DNA from: Pontivivens marinum
GTDB taxonomy: Bacteria > Pseudomonadota > Alphaproteobacteria > Rhodobacterales > Rhodobacteraceae
DNA: 64,000 bases
Direction: 5' to 3'
Assembly: GCF_900231835.1 (NCBI RefSeq)
Contig: NZ_OCTN01000004.1
Location: 1-64,000 of the forward strand
The notes beneath the pieces are model-generated. The model saw nothing but the letters and a program-made list of their open reading frames with translations, was not told where the DNA came from and searched no databases. Made by a program: the position numbers and the translations under genes. Positions 1 through 7,576 of this stretch are shown piece by piece (position 1 is the first letter of the stretch; each line of letters begins with the position of its first letter).

Positions 1-1253
1 CGCCATTCAGCATTGGGCTGGAAAAGCCCAGTCGCTTTCGAGCGGAAGGTGGCCTAAACGAGCACCGGGGGCGGCACAAAAACGGGTCAGGTCCACAATA
101 GAACGCGTTGGTTTTGAAGCCGGTGCAATGAGCCAACATCTGTTCTTTGGTTTGCAATCGGCTGGGTTCGACGTCGTTTGCATGGAGGCGCGTCAGGTGA
201 GCGCCGCGTTGTATGCCATGCGGAACAAAACCGACAAGACAGATGCAAAAGGCATTACCCAGATTTTACGGACAGGCTGGTTCAGCCCTGTTCACATGAA
301 GAGTCGGGAGGCCCATGGGTTGAGGGCGCTTTTGAGCACGCGAAAAGCGTTACTCAAGAAGACGATGGATATGGCCAACGAAGTACGTGGGCTGCTGAAG
401 ATCTTTGGTGTGCGATTGCCCCGAACAGTGAAACACGGGTCCTTTGATGGTCTGGTGCGGCCCATGATCGAGATGGACGACGTCCTTGCGCATGCGGTCA
501 TTCCATTGCTCGACGCGCGGGTGGTCTTGTTCCAACATTACTTGGAACTGGATCGACGCGTGAAACGTGCGGCATCCCAAGACGAGGTTTGCATGCGCAT
601 GATGACCGTGCCGGGTGTTGGTCCGATCGCAGCACTCACATTCAAGGCGGCAGTTGATGATCCGAGCCGTTTCGAACGCTCTCGTACCGTCGCTGCGCAT
701 TTTGGCCTCACACCAAGGCGCTTTCAGTCAAGAGAGCACGACAATCCTGGCCGAATATCGAAGGCTGGAGACCGAGATGTTTGGGCGACTCTATATGCAG
801 CCGCCAATGCTTTGTTGATGCGGACGATGGCGGGGTCACAGATCAAATCATGGGGCATGCGATTGATGCGCACCAAAGGTCTCCGACGCGCCGTTGCCGC
901 CGTCGCCCGCAAACTCGCCGTTCTGCTCCACCGTATGTGGATCGACGGCAGCGAATTCCGTCAGGAACAAGTTGGAGGCACGGCATGAACAAGTAGCCTA
1001 CCACCTAACCTGACGGGATCGTCCAATCCGGACGAGGTTCGTGGACGAAGCCGAAAATGTCTGCTGCGCAGCTTGAAGCGCGCCGGAAAGCGGGGCTCTC
1101 CACTTCCATTCCGACACATGCATGCAGCGGCGCCATTTCGAACGCCAAACCAGACTGCGAAGAGAAGCGTGACCCGGAGAAACGATCTCATCTACAAAAA
1201 ATAGAAGGAAAACGAGCTTGACCCAGACACCCAATTAGAGAAGGCCTCGTTTG
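1..1253 (+). mobile_element. IS110-family insertion sequence, left end outside window
   Basis: The DEDD transposase at 128-988 marks this as an IS110-family element whose left part lies beyond base 1. After the transposase stop, 989-1253 holds no credible gene and could be the element's non-coding right flank. The exact right end cannot be placed because IS110-type elements often lack clear terminal inverted repeats; 1253 is used only because an unrelated IS3 remnant begins there. IS110-family elements encode a bridge RNA in a non-coding end, so this flank or the missing left end may hold one. Confidence 0.4.
128..988 (+). CDS. IS110-family transposase, N-terminal part missing or damaged
   Basis: This is a DEDD/serine recombinase-type transposase of the IS110 family, which moves its element under guidance of a bridge RNA. 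The paired Asp motif NKTDKTDAKG lies at residues 33-42. The C-terminal Tnp_20-type domain runs from PGVGPIAALTF to GRISKAGDRD, the latter holding the expected nucleophilic Ser region. The 286 aa are shorter than the usual 340 or so. In the same frame, upstream of the ATG, the codons for GFEAG (with the second acidic residue, bases 113-124) are present and the frame stays open to base 2. Farther upstream the translation no longer looks like the family, while the stretch AFERKVA appears in another frame. The 5' part may therefore be frameshifted or cut by the window edge, and the first catalytic Asp is not visible. Confidence 0.8.
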   Translation: MSQHLFFGLQSAGFDVVCMEARQVSAALYAMRNKTDKTDAKGITQILRTGWFSPVHMKSREAHGLRALLSTRKALLKKTMDMANEVRGLLKIFGVRLPRTVKHGSFDGLVRPMIEMDDVLAHAVIPLLDARVVLFQHYLELDRRVKRAASQDEVCMRMMTVPGVGPIAALTFKAAVDDPSRFERSRTVAAHFGLTPRRFQSREHDNPGRISKAGDRDVWATLYAAANALLMRTMAGSQIKSWGMRLMRTKGLRRAVAAVARKLAVLLHRMWIDGSEFRQEQVGGTA

Positions 1254-1450
1254 TGAGTTAGCTCTATTCCGGTTTTGGCCTTTCTTTGAGCGGTTGAAAT
1301 ATTCCCATGGTGTCCGGCCTGCGAGGCTTGAATCTAGGCAGTGGTGGTTGAAGTCGGTACGCCATGTCGCCACTAAGTTGCGAGCACGTGCAATTTGTTG
1401 AACAGGTTTCGGTTAGGAGTTAATCGCGCGTGCAACCGTTGAAGCATGCG
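1254..1450 (-). pseudogene. IS3-family transposase (OrfB) C-terminal remnant
   Basis: Reading the minus strand, broken pieces of an IS3 rve-type integrase core can be seen: FNGCTRD, then an in-frame stop where family members have Glu, then LLTET. After a frame change come ARNLVATWRTDFNHH and SSLAGRTPWEY, ending near RSKKGQNRNRAN. These match the end of IS3 OrfB (FNGRMRDELLNETLF, WRxDYNxxRPHSSL, TPxEY). Stops, frame changes and a lost HRPHSS motif show that it is dead. No inverted repeats can be assigned. Confidence 0.6.
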
Positions 1451-1754
1451 GCATCTCGTTTGAGGTGCCTTTTATGCATTGCCATGTGAAGCCTGTTATT
1501 CAGGTGCGCACGCGGATCGGCCTTCCTGACATGTGGGCGGCAGTCGCGCGTGGTGGAAAAACATGTCTTGCCCGATCAGAGTATGCAAAATTTTGGCTTT
1601 GAATCTAGGTGGAAGCGCTGTGGCGATATGGCGGAGCATTAATCCTAGGTTCGCTGGGTCAGGGCTGATTGGCATGCTCGCTACCCTATTGGGGCATTCA
1701 AATTTGCTGGGCCAAATGGGGCATAGCCCAGCAACGCTTTAAGTGGCCTGCCTG
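1451..1754. other. gene-free stretch between IS remnant and importer operon
   Basis: About 300 bases with only short, non-conserved reading frames on either strand. The importer operon on the minus strand ends at 1755, so this is its 3' flank. I see no convincing terminator hairpin with a T-tract. Confidence 0.4.
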
Positions 1755-2774
1755 TTATGCCGTTCCGGCGGTCATCTCGGGGACCTTGAAACACGCGACG
1801 CGGCGGTTTTGCTCAACCGTGCGCAGTGGCGGGCGGCTTTGGCGACAGATATCCTCGGCCAAGGGGCATCTGTCCGAAAAACGACAGCCCGGTGGGGGAT
1901 TGCGTGCATCTGGCAGGTTTCCTGTCAAGGCAAGCGGTTCATGCGACTGGATTACATTTGGTACAGGTACGGCCTGTACCAATGCGCGTGTATAGGGGTG
2001 TAGGGGGCGGTTGATGACGTCTTTGGTAGGTCCATCCTCAACCACCGAACCCATATACATGGTGATTGTCCGTTCGCAGACATAGCGCACCAACGCTAGA
2101 TCGTGACTGATGAAAACAGCCGCCAGTCCCATCGTGTCGCGCACCTCGCGCAGCACGTTCAGGATGCCTGCACGGACCGAAACATCCAGCATTGAAACCG
2201 GTTCGTCCGCGACGATGAAGTCCGGCTTCAGGACGAGTGCGCGCGCCAATACAACACGCTGCAATTGCCCACCGGATAGCTGGTGCGGATAACTGTCCAG
2301 CAGGTGTAGCATGCGATCCATCTGCACCCGCACCAACGCATCAGCAACCAACTGATCGTGCTGCTCCTCAGGCACCTGCGTGTTGACGAGGGGTTCGTAT
2401 ATACTGCGGCGGATTGTGAAATGCGGGTTAAGGGCGTCAAACGGGTTTTGAAAAACCAACTGCGCCCTACGGCGAAAGGCCAGCTCATCCGTTCGATCAA
2501 GTGTGGAGATATCTTCGCCACCAAAATCGATACTGCCTGATGTCGGCTCGATCAGCTTCAACAACATCCGGCCCAGTGTGGTTTTCCCGCATCCGGATTC
2601 ACCGACAACGCCAATCGTCTCACCCCGTTTCAGCGTGAAGTTGATGTCATTCACCGCGTCCACTTGCGGGTGTCGCCCGTTGATGACATCGCCAAGAGAG
2701 CGGCTGAGGATGAAGCTTTTGGACAGGTTTTTAACGTCCAGGAGGATTTCATCGTGCATTTTTGCGTCCTTCAT
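1755..2774 (-). CDS. dipeptide/oligopeptide ABC transporter ATPase (DppF/OppF type)
   Basis: This is one of two ATPases powering the importer encoded at 1755-7439; it acts on the cytoplasmic face of the inner membrane. Walker A is GESGCGKTTLGRMLL, the ABC signature LSGGQLQR, and Walker B FIVADEPVSMLD. The Opp/Dpp C-terminal extension is present, with HPYTRAL and a Cys-rich CRFSDRCPLAEDIC segment. The ATG at 2774 overlaps the stop of the preceding ATPase gene as ATGA, so this start is preferred over one seven codons upstream, and translation is probably coupled. The substrate class is called from the family only; the surrounding amidohydrolases suggest a peptide-like or amide-containing solute. 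Confidence 0.93.
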   Translation of the reverse strand: MKDAKMHDEILLDVKNLSKSFILSRSLGDVINGRHPQVDAVNDINFTLKRGETIGVVGESGCGKTTLGRMLLKLIEPTSGSIDFGGEDISTLDRTDELAFRRRAQLVFQNPFDALNPHFTIRRSIYEPLVNTQVPEEQHDQLVADALVRVQMDRMLHLLDSYPHQLSGGQLQRVVLARALVLKPDFIVADEPVSMLDVSVRAGILNVLREVRDTMGLAAVFISHDLALVRYVCERTITMYMGSVVEDGPTKDVINRPLHPYTRALVQAVPVPNVIQSHEPLALTGNLPDARNPPPGCRFSDRCPLAEDICRQSRPPLRTVEQNRRVACFKVPEMTAGTA

Positions 2775-3784
2775 GCCGTCACCACGCCACGCCACACGGC
2801 GGGATCACGGGCCTGCTCGCGCATTTCGGCGGCCTCATGCGCGCGGTGGCAAAGTGAGAAATGTTCGGGGCCGACCTGTACCTCGACCGGTTCCTGCTTG
2901 CAGATTTCCTGCGCGAAGGGGCAGCGTTCGCGAAAGCGGCATCCCTCTGGCGGGTTCAGCAGCAGGGGTGGGCCGCCCTCGATCGGGGACAGCTCTCGCT
3001 CCTCATCCGCAGACAGTTCGGGAAACGCGTTGTAGAGGCCAATCGTGTAGGCGTGGGACGGGCTGGTCAGCACATCCTTAACCGGACCCTTTTCGACGAT
3101 CTTACCCGCATACATCACCACCACGTAATCGCAGACATAGGCGACGACCGAGATGTCATGGGTTACCAACACGACGGACAGCCCAAATTCGCGCTGCAAC
3201 CGTGAGAAGGTGTCCAGCACCTGCCGCTGAATGATCACGTCCAGCGCGGTTACAGGCTCATCCGCGATGGCGAGCCTAGGGCTGAGCGCCAAGGCAAGTG
3301 CGATTGAGGCGCGCTGACGCATTCCGCCCGAGAATTGGTGCGGGTAGTCGCGTAAGCGCTTCTTTTCCAGCCCGACCATTGCGAACAGTTCTTCGGCGCG
3401 CAGCTTCGCGGCGGCTTTTTTCATGCCTCCACGTTTTGTCAGTACCTCGATGATTTGATTGCCAACGCGCCATACAGGGTCGAGGGCATTCATCGCCGAT
3501 TGTGGAATATAGGCGATGTCGCGCCAGCGCAGGTCGTTCATCTCACGCTCGGACAGTTTTAGAATGTCAGAGCCGTCGAACTTGATCTCACCACCGGCAT
3601 AACTGGCAACCGGCGGCATGACGCGCAGTAGCGATCGCACCGCGGTGGTTTTACCGCAGCCAGATTCACCGACGATGCCGACCACCTTGCCCTCGGGCAC
3701 ATCAAAGGAGATGCCGTCAACTGCGTGGACTATGCCCGTGCGGGTTTTGTATTGGATTTTTAGATCCTTGACCGAAAGTAGCAT
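2771..3784 (-). CDS. dipeptide/oligopeptide ABC transporter ATPase (DppD/OppD type)
   Basis: This is the second ATPase of the importer. It begins MLLSVKDLKIQYKT. Walker A is GESGCGKTTAVRSLL, the signature FSGGMRQRASIALAL, and Walker B RLAIADEPVTALD. The oligopeptide-type C-terminal motif (HAYTIGLYNAFP and a four-Cys CRFRERCPFAQEIC region) follows. The 337-aa length is normal for DppD. It lies directly after the DppC-type permease gene (4-base gap) and overlaps the next ATPase gene by 4 bases, so the five importer genes form one minus-strand operon starting at the binding protein. Confidence 0.93.
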   Translation of the reverse strand: MLLSVKDLKIQYKTRTGIVHAVDGISFDVPEGKVVGIVGESGCGKTTAVRSLLRVMPPVASYAGGEIKFDGSDILKLSEREMNDLRWRDIAYIPQSAMNALDPVWRVGNQIIEVLTKRGGMKKAAAKLRAEELFAMVGLEKKRLRDYPHQFSGGMRQRASIALALALSPRLAIADEPVTALDVIIQRQVLDTFSRLQREFGLSVVLVTHDISVVAYVCDYVVVMYAGKIVEKGPVKDVLTSPSHAYTIGLYNAFPELSADEERELSPIEGGPPLLLNPPEGCRFRERCPFAQEICKQEPVEVQVGPEHFSLCHRAHEAAEMREQARDPAVWRGVVTA

Positions 3785-3788
3785 CGGA

Positions 3789-4760
3789 TCAGCCTTTCAG
3801 TTTGGGGAATAGGACTTCTTCATAACCGCGGCTAATGAAGAAACCGGCCATGACGACGAAGACGATGCACAGGCCCGGTGGGATGAACCAGTTATACTGA
3901 CCGCGACCCAGTGCCTGACTGGCATAGGCATCTTGCAGCATGTAGCCCCAGCTAACCGTATCCGACGGGCCAAAGCCCAAGAAGCTGACGGACGCCTCTG
4001 TCAGGATGGCCCAGCCAACCGCGACGGATGTGTATAGGAACGACAGAGCCAAAACGTTGGGGGCAATGTGTACGAAGAGGATGCGCCACTTGCCAGCGCC
4101 GGTCACGCGGGCTGCCTCGATGAAGGCGCGTTCACGCAAGGACATGACCTGACTGCGTATAACACGGGCCGAGTTGGGCCATAATAGCAGTGCGATGCCC
4201 AGCACGACGTTTGATTGCGCCGCCCCCATGAATGATGCGAGCACGATGACGAAGGGCAAGAACGGGATACCCAGTGCGATATCCGCCAAACGCATCAGCA
4301 GGTTGTCGATCCAGCCGCCGAAATAACCGGCAACCAAGCCGACCAGCGTGCCGATTGCCACAACGCAGATTGCAGCAGTCAGGCCAACGGCGAGGGCGGA
4401 TCGTGTGCCCATGACAAGTTGCGAATAGATGTCGCGCCCGGAATAGGAGGTGCCCAGCCAGTGATCGGTGGTTGGGGGCAGGTTTCGGCGCAGCTGGTAG
4501 TTATCCGCGAACAAAATCTCCAGCGGTTCATAGTGAACCAATTGATCCGCGAAAATCGCTGTTAGCGCGAATATCAGGTAAATAATCAGGCCAACCTTGG
4601 CGTAATTGCTTTCACGCGGAACCCGCCAGAAGGCGTTGCCTGCGCGGCCTAACATGGCGATCAGGCCGGATCGGCGGGGTGCTGTGGCCAGATGTGGCAG
4701 CAGTGCCGCAGCCGTCTGATCGGTGGAGGCGGTGCCCATAGGCTCAATTGCTTGCGGCAT
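3789..4760 (-). CDS. ABC transporter permease, DppC/OppC type
   Basis: This is an inner-membrane permease subunit of the importer. A long cytoplasmic N-terminus ends in a first membrane helix (VGLIIYLIFALTAIF). Next come the OppC-type periplasmic segment with HWLGTSYSGRDIYSQLVMGTR and several hydrophobic helices. The cytoplasmic EAA loop (EAARVTGAGKWRILFVHIAPN) contacts the ATPase. The ATG at 4760 has AAGGA seven bases upstream; the TTG at 4778 is less likely. With this start it overlaps the preceding permease gene by 17 bases. Function is assigned from family and operon context. Confidence 0.92.
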   Translation of the reverse strand: MPQAIEPMGTASTDQTAAALLPHLATAPRRSGLIAMLGRAGNAFWRVPRESNYAKVGLIIYLIFALTAIFADQLVHYEPLEILFADNYQLRRNLPPTTDHWLGTSYSGRDIYSQLVMGTRSALAVGLTAAICVVAIGTLVGLVAGYFGGWIDNLLMRLADIALGIPFLPFVIVLASFMGAAQSNVVLGIALLLWPNSARVIRSQVMSLRERAFIEAARVTGAGKWRILFVHIAPNVLALSFLYTSVAVGWAILTEASVSFLGFGPSDTVSWGYMLQDAYASQALGRGQYNWFIPPGLCIVFVVMAGFFISRGYEEVLFPKLKG

Positions 4761-5721
4761 GACGGATCCTTGGGTCAAGCAGGTGGTAGGTCATGTCAGC
4801 GACAAAGTTCATAGCGACCAGAACTGCGGTGATGATCATGAAGGCGCCTTGCGCCAGCGGATAGTCTGAGGCCGAAACAGCGTTCACCAACAGGCGTCCA
4901 ATGCCCGGCCATGAGAAGATCGTTTCAACAACAACATTGCCACCAATCGCACTACCGATCCCCAGGGCGAATGCCGTGGCAACAGGCAGCATCGCATTGC
5001 GAGCGGCGTGGTTCAGCACGATGGTGCGTGAGCCGAGCCCCTTCATCTTGCTCATGGTGATGAATTCCTCTTGCAGGATTTCAATCATGTTTGAGCGCAT
5101 TAGCAGCAATGGCAGACCCTGTAGGTAAATCGCCAATGTCAGAACGGGCAGTGTTAGGTGATGCAGGTAATCAACGCTGAAAATGCGCGTCCACTCACTG
5201 TCATATTCGAGGCCAACACTGTTTGCGCCGCCTGCGGGAAACCAGCCCAGATAGAAGCTGAAGAAGGCGAGCATCACCATGCCCAGCCAGAATTCTGGTG
5301 CCGCACGTGTAGCCAGTGCGAGAGGAATGCCGATCCCCTCCACCGTTGAGCCGCGCCGCCATGCCAGATAGGCGCCAGCTAAAACGCCAAAGATATAGGC
5401 CACGACAAGACCGGATAGGGTCAGGATGACGGTGTTGGGCAGGGCCTCCATCACCACTTCGGTAACGGGGCGGCGGTGAAAGAAGCTTTGCCCTAGATCA
5501 CCCTGAAGGGCGTTTTGCAGGAAGATGGTGTATTGCTGGAACAGGCTTTTATCGAGGCCGAAGCGCGCGATAAGGGCCTGCTGTTGTTCCAGTGTGGTGG
5601 TTTGATCAATGAATGCTGCCAAGGGCGAGCCCGGCATAAGGCGGAACATGAAGAACAGAATTGTCCCTACGATCCATAATACAAGGATCGCATATAACAA
5701 TCTAGACATCACATATTTCAT
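4744..5721 (-). CDS. ABC transporter permease, DppB/OppB type
   Basis: This is an inner-membrane permease subunit of the importer and partner of the DppC-type protein. It starts with the typical N-terminal helix (YAILVLWIVGTILFFMFRLMPGSP). About six membrane segments can be seen, and the EAA-type loop reads MSKMKGLGSRTIVLNHAARNAMLP. The end, NFVADMTYHLLDPRIRH, is a DppB hallmark. AGGAG stands nine bases before the ATG. It follows the binding-protein gene by 47 bases and overlaps the next permease gene. Length (325 aa) is normal. Confidence 0.93.
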   Translation of the reverse strand: MKYVMSRLLYAILVLWIVGTILFFMFRLMPGSPLAAFIDQTTTLEQQQALIARFGLDKSLFQQYTIFLQNALQGDLGQSFFHRRPVTEVVMEALPNTVILTLSGLVVAYIFGVLAGAYLAWRRGSTVEGIGIPLALATRAAPEFWLGMVMLAFFSFYLGWFPAGGANSVGLEYDSEWTRIFSVDYLHHLTLPVLTLAIYLQGLPLLLMRSNMIEILQEEFITMSKMKGLGSRTIVLNHAARNAMLPVATAFALGIGSAIGGNVVVETIFSWPGIGRLLVNAVSASDYPLAQGAFMIITAVLVAMNFVADMTYHLLDPRIRHAASN

Positions 5722-5768
5722 GCCGGACTCCTAATATTTGGCTATATTTTTTAGTTTGGGGTGGACCG

Positions 5769-7439
5769 TTAGTATTGCTCGGTCATGCCTGCCGGATAGT
5801 GCAGTTGCCCGTCGACGATTGAATAGCCTGCATCCTCAAGCATCGCCGTGGCCACATCGATGCCCACGGGAAGCTCCTCCGTTGCCGCGTTGTACCAGAA
5901 TGGCAGTGCTGGTGAGACATGGCTGTTCGCAGGACGACCAAAGCCGTTATAGGCGGCGCCGGCAATCAGGCGGCGATTGATCGCAAAGGACAATGCGCGG
6001 CGAACCGCGGGATCATCGAAGGGCGCGCGGCGACAGTTAAAGCCAAGGAACTGGAACCCGATATCGGTCACATCAACAACTGCAATGCTGTCATCAGCAT
6101 CGGCAGCATCCTTCAGAAGCTGAGGATCGCCAGTGTAATCGGTCAGGAAGTTCAGTTCACCCGAGCGCAGCATGCCGAGCGATGCCTCGACGTTCAGCAC
6201 CACGCGCATGATGACGCGATCCACCTTTGCTGCGGCGAAGTGGTCGGGGATTGCGGACAAGACAACCTCGGACTGGTTCCAGCGGTCGAACTTGAAAGGA
6301 CCGGAGCCGACGCGGCTGTCCTCAAGCACGGATTCGGCGGTTTCACCCTCAACCAATGCATCCAGCAGCGGTGCCCAGATATGCTCTGGTACGATGTTCA
6401 CCTTGGATAATGTCGAGGTTTCAAAGGCCGCGTTCGGTTGCGCCAATTCTACGGTAAAGGTGCGGTCGTCCAGTTTTTCCATCGCGACGATTGGATCGAC
6501 GAATGGCTTGTACATTGGTGCCACGCCTGCACGTTGCGGGGATTCGAGAGAGAAGATCATGTCCTCCACGCGAACCGGCATTCCGTCATGGAAGGACAGG
6601 TCGTCGCGGATAACGATGGTCGCGAGGGTGCCTTCGTCGTTCCATGTGACGGATTCAGCGGCCCATGGTGTTGGCAGGCCGTCGGCGTCGATCCGCATGA
6701 TACGGTCCCAGATCAGTTCCGTCATCCAGCTGTCACCAGCGCCAGAGATGTAATACGGGTTGATCGCGTTCAGCTCGTTCGAGACGTTCATGATCAAATC
6801 CTTCTGGTCGCCCTTAGGCTCAACCGCGATGAAGGACAGGAAGTTTTTGATGCCGAGGCCCGGCTGGTTCACCAGTGTTGTGTCGTCAAACACAGCGGTA
6901 TTATAGGCGTAGGATTTCGTCGGGTAGACGAGGAAGACATAAGGCTGATCCGCATTCACAATGTCCTGCGCCTCATAAATCAGGGCCTGACGTGCATCGC
7001 GATCAACGACGAGGCGCTGTGCCTCTGCCACGCGGTCATATTCGGGGTTGCTGTAGCCCACGAAGTTATAGCCGCTTTCGATATTGGCCGAGTGGAACAG
7101 GTTCGACACGAAATCATCGGGGTCTGACCGTTCGGGACGGCCAACCATTTGCCACATGGAAACGTCCCAGCTGTCACGGTTGTACCAAACAACATCCGAG
7201 AGCTGGTTCTGGGGCAGGCCGGACACAGTTACGTCAAGGCCAAGGTCGCCCCATGCCTGCGCGATCAGTTCTGCCGCTTGGTACTGCTGTGGGTTTGCCG
7301 CCTGTGCGCGGCTGTACAGCGTGAGCGCGCGGACCGGCGACACGGATTGTGCGAGAGCGGCCTTTGGCACCCCGGCCAAACTGGCAATTAGCGCAGCGGA
7401 TGCGCTGGTGCCGAGAAATTGTCTGCGAGTAGTGGACAT
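5769..7439 (-). CDS. Tat-exported SBP_bac_5 solute-binding protein, circularly permuted
   Basis: This is the periplasmic binding protein of the importer, 556 aa from the ATG at 7439 (GAGGTG eight bases upstream). The N-terminus has a twin-arginine signal (STTRRQFLG, cleavage after ALAQ). The domain order is unusual. Residues 36-205 match what is normally the C-terminal lobe of family 5 binding proteins: RALTLYSRAQ, SDPDDFVSNLFHS, GYSNPEYDRVAEAQ, QPYVFLVYPTKSYAYN. Residues 213-556 then give the normal N-terminal part: LNAINPYY, LSFHDGMPVRVEDMIFSL, VGSGPFKFDRW, LRSGELNFL, DDPAVRRALSFAINRRLI, AMLEDAGYS. The protein stops where the C-lobe would usually follow. It is first in a five-gene importer operon, behind a palindrome shared with other island genes. 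The role is sound; the permutation is read directly but needs a structural check. Confidence 0.9.
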   Translation of the reverse strand: MSTTRRQFLGTSASAALIASLAGVPKAALAQSVSPVRALTLYSRAQAANPQQYQAAELIAQAWGDLGLDVTVSGLPQNQLSDVVWYNRDSWDVSMWQMVGRPERSDPDDFVSNLFHSANIESGYNFVGYSNPEYDRVAEAQRLVVDRDARQALIYEAQDIVNADQPYVFLVYPTKSYAYNTAVFDDTTLVNQPGLGIKNFLSFIAVEPKGDQKDLIMNVSNELNAINPYYISGAGDSWMTELIWDRIMRIDADGLPTPWAAESVTWNDEGTLATIVIRDDLSFHDGMPVRVEDMIFSLESPQRAGVAPMYKPFVDPIVAMEKLDDRTFTVELAQPNAAFETSTLSKVNIVPEHIWAPLLDALVEGETAESVLEDSRVGSGPFKFDRWNQSEVVLSAIPDHFAAAKVDRVIMRVVLNVEASLGMLRSGELNFLTDYTGDPQLLKDAADADDSIAVVDVTDIGFQFLGFNCRRAPFDDPAVRRALSFAINRRLIAGAAYNGFGRPANSHVSPALPFWYNAATEELPVGIDVATAMLEDAGYSIVDGQLHYPAGMTEQY

Positions 7440-7491
7440 AGTCATCACCTCTGTTGGTCGGCATTGGATCGCATGCCGGATTGCCATTTTG

Positions 7492-7506
7492 TTTCACTAG
7501 CTGAAA
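7492..7506. promoter_or_regulatory. candidate IclR operator (TTTCA-N5-TGAAA)
   Basis: TTTCACTAGCTGAAA lies in the gap between the divergent binding-protein gene (start 7439) and the first M28-like gene (start 7577), so it could control both. Similar sites occur at 14638-14652 and 15630-15644 on either side of the iclR gene. The half-sites are exact inverted repeats with 5-base spacing. Assignment to the island's IclR protein is inference. Confidence 0.6.
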
Positions 7507-7576
7507 TCTTGTTTTATTTACTATGGGACAAGCGATAGATCAGGTAAACAAATAAAATCAGCAACAATGGATAACT

